NCBI GenBank assembly: GCA_937905825.1
Contig: CALCXM010000038.1
Span: 1-52,252 of the forward strand
Direction: 5' to 3'
Source: an uncultured bacterium
GTDB taxonomy: Bacteria; Planctomycetota; UBA1135; GCA-002686595
Length of the DNA stretch: 52,252 bases
Shown here: positions 1 through 8,833 of the stretch, in pieces
Position numbering within the stretch: position 1 is the stretch's first letter
Layout: each line of letters opens with the position of its first letter
Program-made: the position numbers and the translations under genes
Notes under the pieces: model-generated
Told to the model about the DNA's origin: nothing
Databases searched by the model: none
What the model saw: the letters and a program-made list of their open reading frames with translations, nothing else

Positions 1-123
1 AGCGTCCTTGACGGTGGAGGTAATCGGGCTGGCGTTCGTGGTGTGCAGTTGGGCGCTAGCGCTGCTGGCGAGGAGCATTGCGCCGGTGGCGCCAAGTGTG
101 AATCGAAGAAGCATAGGTTTCAT
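1..123 (-). CDS. N-terminal fragment of an exported protein (signal peptide), runs off the left edge
   Basis: The minus strand opens with ATG at 123-121 and stays open for 41 codons to the window edge. The first residues form a classical Sec signal peptide: a short basic start (MKPMLLRF), a hydrophobic Ala/Leu/Gly stretch and a signal peptidase I site of the form ASSASA-Q at about residues 19-25. The sequence AAGG lies just upstream of the start. The mature part visible here is only about 17 residues, rich in Thr, Ser and Asn, and too short to identify. The protein is therefore exported, function unknown. Confidence 0.7.
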   Translation of the reverse strand, partial: MKPMLLRFTLGATGAMLLASSASAQLHTTNASPITSTVKDA

Positions 124-345
124 ATCCTTATTGTTGAGAAGCGTGCGGAGGGTGTTCTGGTTCGAGGGCGAGTTCCGAACCGCCCGGAAAAGTTTTCCAG
201 TTGACCGGCGTCCGGTTCGCTCTTCGTTCGAGAGGAAGAGCGGGCGGTGCCGGGCGGCGATGAGAAAACATATTTCTGGCAAGGCAAGCGCGAGAGAATC
301 CGTCACAGAAAATGTTTGTTGCGGTGCACTTCGTTCACGACTGCG

Positions 346-382
346 AAAAAAAGGCCCAAGCAGCCCCTTCCCAGGCTGCCCT
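346..382 (-). terminator. Rho-independent terminator, leftward
   Basis: On the minus strand a GCAGCC/GGCTGC stem (360-365 with 374-379) is followed after 7 nt by seven consecutive T (346-352 on the plus strand are A). A second perfect stem, GGGCTCC/GGAGCCC with a 4-nt loop, lies just upstream at 415-432. These would end a leftward transcript, which suggests that the open stretch at 448-645 is, or was, transcribed. Confidence 0.55.
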
Positions 383-447
383 GAGAGGGCTTTGAAACTG
401 CCCGCGAACAGTCTGGGCTCCAAACGGAGCCCCATCTTAGTAGCCAC

Positions 448-645
448 TCACAACGTCCCCTGGTCACTGGGCACAGACTTCCCCTTCGGCGACAGGAGGG
501 GAACGTCGCGATCCCCCAGAGCAGCCACCAGATAGGCAGCACCGGATTCGTGCAGGGCCTGCGCGCGAATCCAGCGTTCTTGCGGCGCACTCGCGTGATC
601 AGCTCGAATCCAATCCTTGGGATCGGTCCGTGCTGGCGTAGGCTA
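448..645 (-). pseudogene. Possible remnant of a leftward gene (3' end only)
   Basis: Between a TAG at 645-643 and a TGA at 450-448 the minus strand is open for 64 codons. It reads like protein, with a C-terminal stretch containing ERWIRAQALHESG and VAALGDRDVPLL. Terminator-like hairpins follow just downstream. No ATG, GTG or TTG start is available early enough in this frame, so it cannot be a complete gene as it stands. It may be the truncated 3' end of a gene whose 5' part was lost when the divergent MscS gene region formed, or chance. The rest of 124-715 shows only the presumed promoter regions of the two flanking genes. Confidence 0.25.
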
Positions 646-715
646 CGGGCCAAACTGCGACCGTGCGCTCCTTCGCGTGCGCCGCGCGCCCAACACTAGC
701 CTTGCCCCAGCCCCT

Positions 716-2521
716 ATGACCTTCCTTCGGTGGAACCTTGTCCTGCCCCTGCTCTTCGCCTGCCTGCTCACGAGCCCCTTCGCTCACGCACAGAACGTAG
801 CAGCCGAGCCCCAAAAATCGGTGGAGGTGCATTCCAGCCCGCAGGCAGTTCTTTGGAACTTCATGAAGGGCATGCGCAACTACCACGAACTGGGGAGCAA
901 TGACCCCAAGGATCAGGAGCTTGCGCTCTCCTGCTTCCAGGAGGTCTTGGGCGGTCCGGATCGAGAACAGCTTGCGAAGCTGGCGGTGCAGCTCTACGAG
1001 AGCTTGAATCGCATGACCGTGCTGGATCAAGCGCAACTTCCCGAGCAGGAGGCTTCCTCTCGCCTGCCCATCTACAAGTGGTCGATCCCTGGAATTGGAG
1101 CGAACAGCCCAGCTGAACTGACCTTCGTGCGCATCAGCGCAGGCACCGCTGGGGAGCCCATGAACTGGCGCTTTGCGGGGAGCACGACAGAACGAATTCC
1201 GGTCTGGTATGCCGCATGGGAGCACCAACCGGTTCGCGCCGAGAACGTGGAGTCCCTTGGAGAAGAGGCCGAGAACCTGTCTTACGCCCGGCAGATTCGA
1301 CTGTGGGCGCTCAACGCCGTGCCGAGCCGTTGGCGCGACCGCGCTTTCCTGCTCGAGAACTGGCAATGGGTTGGGCTGGCCCTCTTGATCTCCTTGGGGG
1401 CAATCTTCTCGAAGGTGGTGAACCTCATCCTGCGCAGGTTTGCTGAGAGATTGGAACGCAGTGAACGGCTTGAAGTCGACAAGGAGACCCTCGTCGGATT
1501 CGAGCGGCCCTTCAGCCTGTTCGTCCTAGCGGGGACCCTGCTCGTTTGCCTTCCAGCCCTCAACCTCGACCAACGCACCTTCGAAGTCCTGCGCTTGGGA
1601 GCGGCCTTCTTCCTGTCCATCACCGGAGTTTGGTCTGCCTATCGTCTAGTGGACGTGGGCGCTTCGATCCTGCAAGCGAAGGCCAACAGGAGTCAGAACC
1701 GGTTCGACGACATCCTGGTTCCCCTCGTCCGACGCATCGCCAAGATCTTCCTGACCTTCGTCGGCGTGGTCTACGTCGCCTCCTACTTCTCCGAGGATTT
1801 GTACGGCATCGTCGCCGGCCTTTCGATCGGCTCCCTGGCCCTGGGTTTTGCGGCGAAGGACTCCATCGAGAACCTCTTTGGGACCATGACGGTGTTGATG
1901 GACAAGCCCTATCAATTGGGAGACTGGATCACCGTGGGCGACATCGACGGAACGGTTCAGGAGGTGGGATTCCGCTCGACGAAGGTCCGCACCTTCTACG
2001 ACAGCGTGATCAGCGTGCCCAACAGCCGCTTCATCTCGGCACACATTGAGAACTGGGGCGAACGGCGCTACCGCCGCATCAAGACCAATGTATCGATCAC
2101 CTACAATACGCCTCCGCTCAAGATTGAAGCCTTCTGCGAAGGGATCCGCGAACTGGTTCGCAAGCACCCCTACACGCGCAAGGACTACTACCACGTCTAC
2201 TTGAACCAACTCGGCGCGCACTCCCTCGATGTGCTCGTCTACTGCTTCGTTGAGACGCCCGATTGGTCCACGGAGCTGCGCGAAAAGCATCGACTGTACT
2301 TGGACATCTTGCGCGTCGCCGAGGGGCTTGGGGTTGAACTCGCCTTCCCCACCCAGACCCTGCACATCGCCAAGGATGACGATGCCAGCGGCAAGCACCC
2401 GGCGATCGCCGAGGACGCGCGCAACGCCGAACGCATGGGCCGCGAGCTCGCGGATATGGTGGTGCGCGATGGACTTGCCGGCTTCCCGGACAGCCTGCCT
2501 CCGCCCGTGAAAATCGACTGA
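716..2521 (+). CDS. MscS-family mechanosensitive ion channel with periplasmic N-terminal domain
   Basis: Predicted small-conductance mechanosensitive channel that opens under membrane tension to release solutes during osmotic downshock. The start is placed at ATG 716 because it begins a good signal peptide (cleavage near AHA-Q, residues 24-26); an in-frame upstream start at 617 would bury it. Residues 27-210 are a soluble, presumably periplasmic domain. Hydrophobic segments lie near 217-240, 265-285, 292-312 and 340-360. The pore-lining helix with the family pattern LSIGSLALGFAAKDSIENL is at about 369-387. The MscS beta-domain follows (about 390-455, with DKPYQLGDWI and the VPNS motif) and then the C-terminal alpha/beta domain. 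The length of 601 residues is larger than E. coli MscS and resembles the YnaI/YbdG-type extended members. It is followed after 17 nt by an AlkD-like gene, so the two are probably co-transcribed. Confidence 0.9.
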   Translation: MTFLRWNLVLPLLFACLLTSPFAHAQNVAAEPQKSVEVHSSPQAVLWNFMKGMRNYHELGSNDPKDQELALSCFQEVLGGPDREQLAKLAVQLYESLNRMTVLDQAQLPEQEASSRLPIYKWSIPGIGANSPAELTFVRISAGTAGEPMNWRFAGSTTERIPVWYAAWEHQPVRAENVESLGEEAENLSYARQIRLWALNAVPSRWRDRAFLLENWQWVGLALLISLGAIFSKVVNLILRRFAERLERSERLEVDKETLVGFERPFSLFVLAGTLLVCLPALNLDQRTFEVLRLGAAFFLSITGVWSAYRLVDVGASILQAKANRSQNRFDDILVPLVRRIAKIFLTFVGVVYVASYFSEDLYGIVAGLSIGSLALGFAAKDSIENLFGTMTVLMDKPYQLGDWITVGDIDGTVQEVGFRSTKVRTFYDSVISVPNSRFISAHIENWGERRYRRIKTNVSITYNTPPLKIEAFCEGIRELVRKHPYTRKDYYHVYLNQLGAHSLDVLVYCFVETPDWSTELREKHRLYLDILRVAEGLGVELAFPTQTLHIAKDDDASGKHPAIAEDARNAERMGRELADMVVRDGLAGFPDSLPPPVKID

Positions 2522-2538
2522 GCTGAGGCTCGAATAGC

Positions 2539-3270
2539 ATGATTCAACCCCCTGCGAAAGAGATCAAGACAGTTGCCAAGGACGCGATACGGGAACTGCG
2601 CGCGTTCACCAATCCCGAACGGCAACAGGCGACCCTGAACTACTTCCCGAGCGCCATGGAGAATCTCGGGGTGGCGGTCCCCGACATTCGCAAGGTAGCG
2701 CGAGCTCTTCACAAGCAGACCATGGAGTGGACCAACGAAGCGCTGTTTGCACTCTCCATGGCGATCATCGCCCAGAAGACCTTGGAGGGTCGCCAGCTTG
2801 CCTACGAGCTGTATGGCTTACGCCCCGCCCTGCGCGCTAGCCTGACGAAGACGAAGGTCGAAGAACTGGGCCATGGCATGGACAACTGGACCTCCGTGGA
2901 TGTGTTTTCGACGACCATCGCTGGCCAGCTGTGGCGCGAGGGAGTCCTGAAGGACGCGGACCTCCTGCGCTGGAGTCGATCGAAGGAGCGCTGGTGGCGG
3001 CGCGCCAGCTTGGCCTCGACCATCCCCCTGAACATGCCCTCCCGCGGCGGTTCTGGGGACACGCCGCGCACACTCAAACTCTGCGCAGCCCTGTGCGCGG
3101 ACAAGGACGAAATGGTGGCCAAGGGCTTGTCCTGGGCCTTGCGTGCTCTGATCGCCACGGACTCGACCGCCGTTGAGGACTTCCTCAGCGAGCACGAGGA
3201 AGTGCTCCCCGGGCGGGTCAAACGGGAAGTGCGCAACAAGCTCGGGACCGGACGCAAGAGCGGGAAGTAG
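2539..3270 (+). CDS. AlkD-like DNA alkylation repair protein
   Basis: HEAT-like alpha-helical protein of the DNA alkylation repair (AlkD/AlkC) family, which excises positively charged alkylated bases such as 3-methyladenine and 7-methylguanine. The family signature is visible around residues 114-124 (MDNWTSVDVF). The Trp and Asp of NWxxVD correspond to the catalytic-site Trp/Asp pair of AlkD, and a further Trp (in LSWALR, about residue 206) fits the third aromatic. The length of 243 residues is normal for the family. It lies 17 nt after the MscS gene and is followed by a strong hairpin, so it looks like the last gene of a two-gene unit. The link with the channel is only positional. Confidence 0.85.
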   Translation: MIQPPAKEIKTVAKDAIRELRAFTNPERQQATLNYFPSAMENLGVAVPDIRKVARALHKQTMEWTNEALFALSMAIIAQKTLEGRQLAYELYGLRPALRASLTKTKVEELGHGMDNWTSVDVFSTTIAGQLWREGVLKDADLLRWSRSKERWWRRASLASTIPLNMPSRGGSGDTPRTLKLCAALCADKDEMVAKGLSWALRALIATDSTAVEDFLSEHEEVLPGRVKREVRNKLGTGRKSGK

Positions 3271-3315
3271 GACCACGCTCCGCGCGGCAAACCCAGGAGT
3301 CAGATGGAAATAGAA

Positions 3316-3355
3316 ACGGGCCCCAAACCAAGCGAATCGCTGGTTTGGGGCCCGT
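3316..3355. terminator. Strong terminator hairpin between convergent genes
   Basis: A perfect 15-bp stem (3316-3330 with 3341-3355, ACGGGCCCCAAACCA paired with its complement) closes a 10-nt loop that can pair further (GCG/CGC). On the minus strand it is followed by a T-rich run (TTTCTATTT), so it best serves the leftward oxidoreductase gene. It may also stop the rightward AlkD gene. Confidence 0.75.
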
Positions 3356-3373
3356 TGTGAGAATTGGCGTCCC

Positions 3374-4759
3374 TCAGCTGACGACGCCCAAGGGCTTGGT
3401 CTCTTGCCAGCGCCCGCGGGTGAAGTCGGGGAACAATTGGGGGTTTCCTCCCTTGGCGACGGAGGTCTCGCTGAGCGGGCAGACGGCGCTCCAACTCGCG
3501 CCTTCGTAGACGTTTTGGTCCATGGGTAGCCCATTGCGCAAGCAGTAGGCGATGCGCCAAAGCATGATGAAGTCCATGCCGCCGTGACCGCCGGCCTTGC
3601 GGGCTTCTTCGCCAACGCGACCGTAGAGCGGGTGCTCATGCTCCTTGAAGACCGGAGCGAGCTGCTCCTCGCTTTGCAGCCAACTGTGCGCGCCCTTGCC
3701 TTCGGGGTCGAGGGCCACGCGCAAGGGGTAGTCCGCCAGAGTCCCACGCGTCCCCGAGATCGTGTTCAGGCGTGTGTAGGGCCTCGGCGACGTCACGTCG
3801 TGTTGAACGAGCAAAGTGCGACCGAGCTTGGTCTTGATCAAGCTCGAGTTCATGTCGCCGCAGATGTAGTTCGTTTGGTTGCGCGGATGATCCGGCGGCA
3901 GCACGCGCTGTGCCGCCAAAGCTCGTCCGAAGGCCGGCGAGCTGAAGGACACGATGCGCTCGAAACGGTCTGTTCCGCGCTCCAAACCCATCATTTGAGC
4001 GATTGGTCCCAAGCCGTGGGTTGGATAAAGATTGCCGTCCCGCAGGGTGTGGTGAGCCACGCGCCAGTTGCCTTCGCCGATGTCCACCTCCGCCATTTGA
4101 CCACGCAAGTCGTGGATGTAGGCGCCTTCACCGTGGGTCAATTCACCGATCACGCCCTTGCGCACCATGTTGAGGAAGAGCAACTCGTTGCGGCCGTAAC
4201 AGCAGTTCTCCATCATCATGCAATGGCGACCGGTGGCCTCGCTGGTGTCCACCAAGGCCCAAATCTCGTCCAAGGTGGTCGCGATGGGTACTTCCAAGAA
4301 GGCGTGGGCGCCAGCTTCCATGGCGGCAATCCCCTGGGGGGCGTGCCAGCGCCAAGGGGTTGCGATCAGGACCGCATCCAGCTCGACCTCTTCCAACATG
4401 CGCTTGTAATCCTCCTCGCCTCGATCGTAAACCGCGGGTGCCGCGCGTCCGGCATCCACGCAGGCCTTCGCGGAACTAGCCGCTGCCTTGGGATTGCTAT
4501 CGCAGATCGCGACCACATCGACGCCATCCATCATCAACATCTGGCGCACGTGGCCACTGCCGCGCAGCCCGGTGCCGATGAATCCCAATCGAATGCGATC
4601 GAGGGCAGGGGCAGCAAAGTCCCCCATGTATTGGGCACCGGAGCGCGACGCGCGCTCTGCGCTCGTCGAGGCGCAGGAGGCCAAGCCACCGGCCACAGCC
4701 CCTAGCCCAAGGACAGATTTTAGAAGTTCGCGACGAGAGGCGGAGTTGTTTTCAGTCAT
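3374..4759 (-). CDS. TAT-exported Gfo/Idh/MocA oxidoreductase, GH109-like
   Basis: NAD-dependent oxidoreductase-fold protein resembling glycoside hydrolase family 109 (alpha-N-acetylgalactosaminidase), in which bound NAD+ takes part in glycosidic bond cleavage by transient oxidation. ATG 4759 gives a twin-arginine signal (SRRELLK, residues 8-14, then a Gly/Ala-rich hydrophobic stretch and a Cys at 29); an upstream in-frame ATG at 4789 is less likely. The Rossmann motif GTGLRG is at 62-67. The GH109-like blocks ENCCYGRNE (184-192), YIHDLR (214-219) and NLYPTHGLGP (243-252) follow. The substrate could be another sugar of surface or environmental glycans. It stands alone, with a terminator after it and 353 nt before the upstream leftward operon. 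Confidence 0.85.
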   Translation of the reverse strand: MTENNSASRRELLKSVLGLGAVAGGLASCASTSAERASRSGAQYMGDFAAPALDRIRLGFIGTGLRGSGHVRQMLMMDGVDVVAICDSNPKAAASSAKACVDAGRAAPAVYDRGEEDYKRMLEEVELDAVLIATPWRWHAPQGIAAMEAGAHAFLEVPIATTLDEIWALVDTSEATGRHCMMMENCCYGRNELLFLNMVRKGVIGELTHGEGAYIHDLRGQMAEVDIGEGNWRVAHHTLRDGNLYPTHGLGPIAQMMGLERGTDRFERIVSFSSPAFGRALAAQRVLPPDHPRNQTNYICGDMNSSLIKTKLGRTLLVQHDVTSPRPYTRLNTISGTRGTLADYPLRVALDPEGKGAHSWLQSEEQLAPVFKEHEHPLYGRVGEEARKAGGHGGMDFIMLWRIAYCLRNGLPMDQNVYEGASWSAVCPLSETSVAKGGNPQLFPDFTRGRWQETKPLGVVS

Positions 4760-5112
4760 GGAATCACTGGGGGGAAGAGTCAATTTCATGTGGGTGAACG
4801 GGCGGCCACCGACACGGGCATGATTGAGCAAGTCCGCCCAAATTGCACGGGCAATTTCCGTCCAGTTGCCAGGGCCCTCGAGCAGGAGACGGGCAGCATG
4901 GTTCCTCACCCCCCCGGATGCGCAGAATCGAGAGCGGGCAGCGCTGTGCTGAAGGACGGTGGTCCCGATGGCCTACTTGTTGCGCCTGGAACCCATGGGT
5001 TCTGGCACTCCGAACGTACTCGCGCAGCCAGCGAGCCCGGCGCTCCCCGGCGCCCCACCCGTGGCCACTGGGAGAGTTGGCCCTCCGTCGCGACTCTCGC
5101 GGACCGCGGCGT
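4760..5112. other. Intergenic, 353 nt, no gene recognised
   Basis: Lies between the 3' end of the leftward glycan operon and the start of the leftward GH109-like gene. It presumably holds the terminator of the former and the promoter of the latter. A short GGCGC/GCGCC hairpin occurs near 5038-5053, without a T-run. The stretch is open in several frames on the plus strand, but none has protein-like composition or a ribosome binding site. Confidence 0.5.
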
Positions 5113-6102
5113 TTAGGGAATCAGCGACGTTGACATCGCACTCAAAACGGCGGGGCGCTTTCCGGAAACCACGCTGGAGACAACGCGCTCAAAGAATTGT
5201 CGCAGGGGCTCCGTCTGATAGTCCAGGGGCATGGCACCACCAGGGAACTTGGGCGCATTGAGCATTGCTGCGTAGGCCCGATCGTCTCGGTCCAGGGCAA
5301 TCACTCTTTCGATCGCTGCATCCACATCCTCTTCCGAACGCACGCGAATGAAAGATTCCTCGTTGAAATCGAGCCCCACCGTGGGATCGCCCCAGTAGAT
5401 CGGGACGCAATCCTTGATCAAGGCGTCGGGCAGCTTCTCCGTGGTGTAGCCCAAGCTGCACTCATTCTCGAAGGTCACCGCAAACTTCGACTCCGCGTAC
5501 ATGGCATGCTTCTCGGAACGATTCACGTTGAAGCCCGTGTTGTTCAGCGACGGCCCAGCGCAGTCCACCGTCTTGTAGGCCGAGAGCCGCCGGACGAACT
5601 CTTCGCGGAAGGGCACGGGGTTTTTCTGCACATAGGTGCAAAAGCGCGTCTTCCCGCGAAGTAGCTCTCCAGCCGTTTTTTTTGGACGAGGGCGGCTGCC
5701 AATTGTTCCGGGCGCGCGTTGCGCAGTCGAGCTTTGGAGGAGGATCGGATCCAGGCCATCCATGCGCAGGGCGGCAATCGAATTGGGCATCCGATAGTGC
5801 CGGGGGTCGACGACGGTCCTCGAGAAGCTGATCGCAAAATCACACTCGCGTAGGTTGGGCTGGACGTTCTCTGCGGTGTAGAAGAGTCGAACGGGCCCCC
5901 CCGCGCGACCGCCTAAGGGATCCTTCGGCAGTCGTGTCTTGAGTCCGCCCGGAAAACAGGAGTAGATCAAGAGCTCCGCCTGCTCGATGGTTGGCACGAA
6001 CTCCAAGTGCGCCACGGCAGCCAACTCCGGAAAGCGGATCGCAATCTCGCTCGGATCGAACCCGATCCACCAGTCGGCTGTTGTGAATCGAATGTGCCTC
6101 AC
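5113..6102 (-). CDS. GT10-family (fucosyltransferase-like) glycosyltransferase
   Basis: Predicted glycosyltransferase of family 10, the alpha-1,3/1,4-fucosyltransferases that move fucose from GDP-fucose to GlcNAc/Glc-containing acceptors. The donor-binding signature of the family is clear at residues 211-237: FENECSLGYTTEKLPDA followed by PIYWGDP. The length of 329 residues fits bacterial members. There is no signal peptide or membrane segment, so the enzyme is probably cytoplasmic. Its ATG overlaps the stop of the preceding epimerase gene by 4 nt (ATGA), so the two are translationally coupled. It is the last gene of the leftward operon starting at 8833. The exact donor sugar cannot be read from the sequence; the neighbouring epimerase hints at an unusual deoxy sugar. 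Confidence 0.85.
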   Translation of the reverse strand: MRHIRFTTADWWIGFDPSEIAIRFPELAAVAHLEFVPTIEQAELLIYSCFPGGLKTRLPKDPLGGRAGGPVRLFYTAENVQPNLRECDFAISFSRTVVDPRHYRMPNSIAALRMDGLDPILLQSSTAQRAPGTIGSRPRPKKTAGELLRGKTRFCTYVQKNPVPFREEFVRRLSAYKTVDCAGPSLNNTGFNVNRSEKHAMYAESKFAVTFENECSLGYTTEKLPDALIKDCVPIYWGDPTVGLDFNEESFIRVRSEEDVDAAIERVIALDRDDRAYAAMLNAPKFPGGAMPLDYQTEPLRQFFERVVSSVVSGKRPAVLSAMSTSLIP

Positions 6103-7217
6103 GCCACCGCTCCCCGGCCGATGGCTGGTTGATCGGAGTTGCCGTGCTGGTCCTTGCCGCGCTCCTTCTTCACGAGCTCCGCGAGCATGTCCGGGAGAAA
6201 GCGTGTCAACTCCCAGTCGGGGAAGTCGCGCTTGAAGCGGCTCATGTCGGAGACGTAGAAAATGTGATCGCCTGCTCTGGCCTGGTCATCGTAGGCGTAG
6301 CGCACCTCTCGCCCCAAAAGCTCGCTCAACATCTGAATGCACTCGAGCACCGAGCCGTGGCTCTCGCGACCACCTCCGAGATTGTAGACAGCGCCACAGG
6401 AGGGACGTTCGATCCAGGCCTCAATCGCTGTGCAAACGTCGTGAGCGTGGATCTGGTCGCGGACTTGCTTGCCGCCGTATCCAAAGATTGTGTACACGGA
6501 GTCGTTCACTGCGGTCTTCACCAAGTGAGACAGAAACCCGTGCAGCTCGACTCCAGCATGCTGCGGTCCACTCATGCATCCGGCCCGGAAGCAGACGGTC
6601 GGTAGGTCGAAGGCGCGGCCATACTCTTGGACCAGCAAGTCGGCGGCAGCCTTCGAGACGCCGAACAAACTGTGCATCGAGCTGTCGATCCGGCAAGACT
6701 CGTCAACCCCTTGCAGGTCCTCTTCGCGGGCGTACTCCCAGCGCGTGGGCTGCTCCACCAGCGGAATCTCGTTGGGCGCATCTCCATAGACTTTGTTGGT
6801 CGAGAGAAAAACAAACGGAGAGCTGCCGACCGCGCGGCGCGCCGCCTCGAGCAGATTGAGGGTGCCAACCGCGTTCGTATGGAAGTCGTCGAAGGGCCGC
6901 GATTTGGCTAGGTCGTGGGAGGGTTGGCCAGCCGCGTGAATGATCGCTGCGGGGCGAACTTCAGAGAGCAGGCGCATGACACCGTCCTGATCACGAATGT
7001 CCAAATCCACGTGCTCGAAGTTCGAGACGCTCCGCAACAGGCGCTGGCGCGTCGGCTCGGTATCCCCTTGCGGGCCGAAGAAGTCCTTGCGGGCATTGTT
7101 GTCGACACCGACTACGCGGTATCCGCGCCCGGCGAAGTAACCCACGGCCTCGGATCCGATCAGGCCGCTCGAGCCAGTGATCAGAATGGTGCTGCCACTG
7201 TCCGCAGACTGCATCAT
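6099..7217 (-). CDS. NAD-dependent epimerase/dehydratase, CDP-paratose 2-epimerase-like
   Basis: Extended SDR protein that probably edits a nucleotide sugar. The NAD-binding motif GSSGLIGS is at residues 15-22. The block STNKVYGD (139-146) is characteristic of CDP-paratose 2-epimerase (RfbE-like) relatives. The C-terminal half carries the usual GKQVRDQIHAHDV block. The catalytic Tyr of the YxxxK motif is replaced by Phe: the sequence is SLFGVSKAA with Phe185 and Lys189, where RfbE has SPYGCSK. The rest of the site is well preserved, so this may be a subgroup feature rather than decay. It overlaps both operon neighbours by 4 nt. Likely substrates are a CDP- or other NDP-deoxyhexose used by the adjacent glycosyltransferases; this is inference. 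Confidence 0.8.
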   Translation of the reverse strand: MMQSADSGSTILITGSSGLIGSEAVGYFAGRGYRVVGVDNNARKDFFGPQGDTEPTRQRLLRSVSNFEHVDLDIRDQDGVMRLLSEVRPAAIIHAAGQPSHDLAKSRPFDDFHTNAVGTLNLLEAARRAVGSSPFVFLSTNKVYGDAPNEIPLVEQPTRWEYAREEDLQGVDESCRIDSSMHSLFGVSKAAADLLVQEYGRAFDLPTVCFRAGCMSGPQHAGVELHGFLSHLVKTAVNDSVYTIFGYGGKQVRDQIHAHDVCTAIEAWIERPSCGAVYNLGGGRESHGSVLECIQMLSELLGREVRYAYDDQARAGDHIFYVSDMSRFKRDFPDWELTRFLPDMLAELVKKERGKDQHGNSDQPAIGRGAVA

Positions 7218-8833
7218 GAGTAGTACTTCTCGTTGACGTAGATGGCATCTCCCGCCATCACCTGACCTTCCGGGTGAAACCAGATGTCGTAGAGGCTGAA
7301 CAGCCGGAACCCCTTGGAACGCATGAAGATGTCCACGTCGCCGAAGACTGGTTGACCTTCATAGAGCGCGGTGAATTCGACCTCCGTCAAGATCGCGCGG
7401 ACCCCTGCAAGCAGGCTTCCGGCACCTTCGAGGGCGTGGATTTCATGGCCCTGCAGATCCAGCTTCATGAGGTCGATGGGCTCGGTCATGACGCCGTCCA
7501 AGCGGACCTTGAAAGTTTCCTCGATGCGCACGGCGTCTACATTGTCGCCCTGGGCTCGCTTCTTGGTTTCGCTCGGCTCGTACATGGACGACATGACGTC
7601 CTGTGCGCGAACTTTGAAGCTCAGTGGACCTTCCTGGTCAGAGAGCGCTGCTCCATGCACAGTCAACCTCTCATCGCTGGGGAAGCGGTCACGCACCAAT
7701 TGGGCAAGCTCGCGAATGGGCTCAAACGCGTGGATGCTCGAGGCAGGAAATGCCTGGCGCAAGCGCTGCACCGTGTTCCCTCGATTGGCCCCGCCGTCCA
7801 CAATCACTGGCTGCGGCAAGTTGATGATGCTGCGCAGATCGTCGTAGGGGTCGCGGGACACCATGCGGCCGGACAGACCTGGAGCTACGGGAAGCGGCAA
7901 GCTGCCCTCGGGCAGCTGGGCCTGGGCGACTTGATGCATGTTGTTGGCGACTTCTTTGTGCGTCGGATCCAGGTTCAAGGCGGAAGCGAGCGCGCCGATC
8001 GCCGCTCTGATTTCGCCGTTCAAGGCCAGGTGCGCTCCCAGATCGTTCCACAGGGTCAGGCTCTCCGGGTTCTGTTGCACCTGCGCACGGAGCTGTCGAA
8101 TCGCTTCAGCGTGATCCATTTCCGTCCCAGGGCCCGCACTGGGCATTTGGGATTGACTCCCTTCACGCCGGCAGGCCTCCACGCAAACTTCGGGCAAGTC
8201 GATGTCCCAGCGGGGCAACTCGGCCAAAGAGGGAGCGAACTGCAACAACCCCCAGCCGCGCAACGGGTGCCATGGAGACGTGTGTTCGGTGTAGGAAGGA
8301 TAGATCATCCGGTACGCAACCCCGGGATTGATCGCGGACTCGATGAAATCAAAAGAGCAAGTCCGGCCGTCGTACTGATCCCAACCGAACATCGGCTTGC
8401 CAGGTACCTGGAAGTCATCGATCAGAATTGCCCCGCGCGAGAAGTGCTTCGTCAGGTAAGCAATCTCTTCGCGCAGTGGCCATTCAAAGCCATAGTCGTG
8501 GGCATCCAACCAGGCGAGCAGGGGCTGATCGAATCGATCTGCATAGTCACGGCTGAAGCGCTCCATGAACGCTTGGGAGGTCTCCTCAAAGACACACACC
8601 CGCTCCCGAATCACCGAGTGTTTGTGGGCCACTGAGAAGGCAGTCGCATCCGGCTCGCAGGAGAAGCACTCCAAGTGAGGATAGCGACGAACCACATCCC
8701 CGAGGGTTGAACCGATGTTGGATCCCGTTTCGATAAACACGCGCGCATCCCGCGTGAGGGCTTCAACCAAGGTCAGGAGGTACGTATCCCCGTGGAATCC
8801 ACGAGGAGCGGGAGTCAGGTGGCGAACGGTCAT
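7214..8833 (-). CDS. Two-domain methyltransferase: N-terminal class I MT-like fold, TPR linker, C-terminal FkbM methyltransferase
   Basis: First gene of the leftward glycan operon. Residues 25-235 form a SAM-methyltransferase-like domain with FIETGSNIGSTL (33-44) as motif I, and an unusual core reading AWLDAHDYG (107-115). Residues 240-305 look like one or two tetratricopeptide helical repeats. Residues 335-510 are an FkbM-family O-methyltransferase (VDGGANRGNTV at 345-355, HAFEP at 368-372, MKLDLQGHE later). FkbM enzymes commonly O-methylate sugars in glycans and polyketide glycosides, so methylated glycan residues are the likely product. There is no export signal. The stop codon overlaps the start of the epimerase gene. 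The acceptor is unknown, and activity of the N-terminal domain is uncertain. Confidence 0.8.
   Translation of the reverse strand: MTVRHLTPAPRGFHGDTYLLTLVEALTRDARVFIETGSNIGSTLGDVVRRYPHLECFSCEPDATAFSVAHKHSVIRERVCVFEETSQAFMERFSRDYADRFDQPLLAWLDAHDYGFEWPLREEIAYLTKHFSRGAILIDDFQVPGKPMFGWDQYDGRTCSFDFIESAINPGVAYRMIYPSYTEHTSPWHPLRGWGLLQFAPSLAELPRWDIDLPEVCVEACRREGSQSQMPSAGPGTEMDHAEAIRQLRAQVQQNPESLTLWNDLGAHLALNGEIRAAIGALASALNLDPTHKEVANNMHQVAQAQLPEGSLPLPVAPGLSGRMVSRDPYDDLRSIINLPQPVIVDGGANRGNTVQRLRQAFPASSIHAFEPIRELAQLVRDRFPSDERLTVHGAALSDQEGPLSFKVRAQDVMSSMYEPSETKKRAQGDNVDAVRIEETFKVRLDGVMTEPIDLMKLDLQGHEIHALEGAGSLLAGVRAILTEVEFTALYEGQPVFGDVDIFMRSKGFRLFSLYDIWFHPEGQVMAGDAIYVNEKYYS

Noticed and set aside
3584..4705. 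A 373-codon open frame on the plus strand
   Set aside because: Antisense to the GH109-like gene, with no family features of its own.
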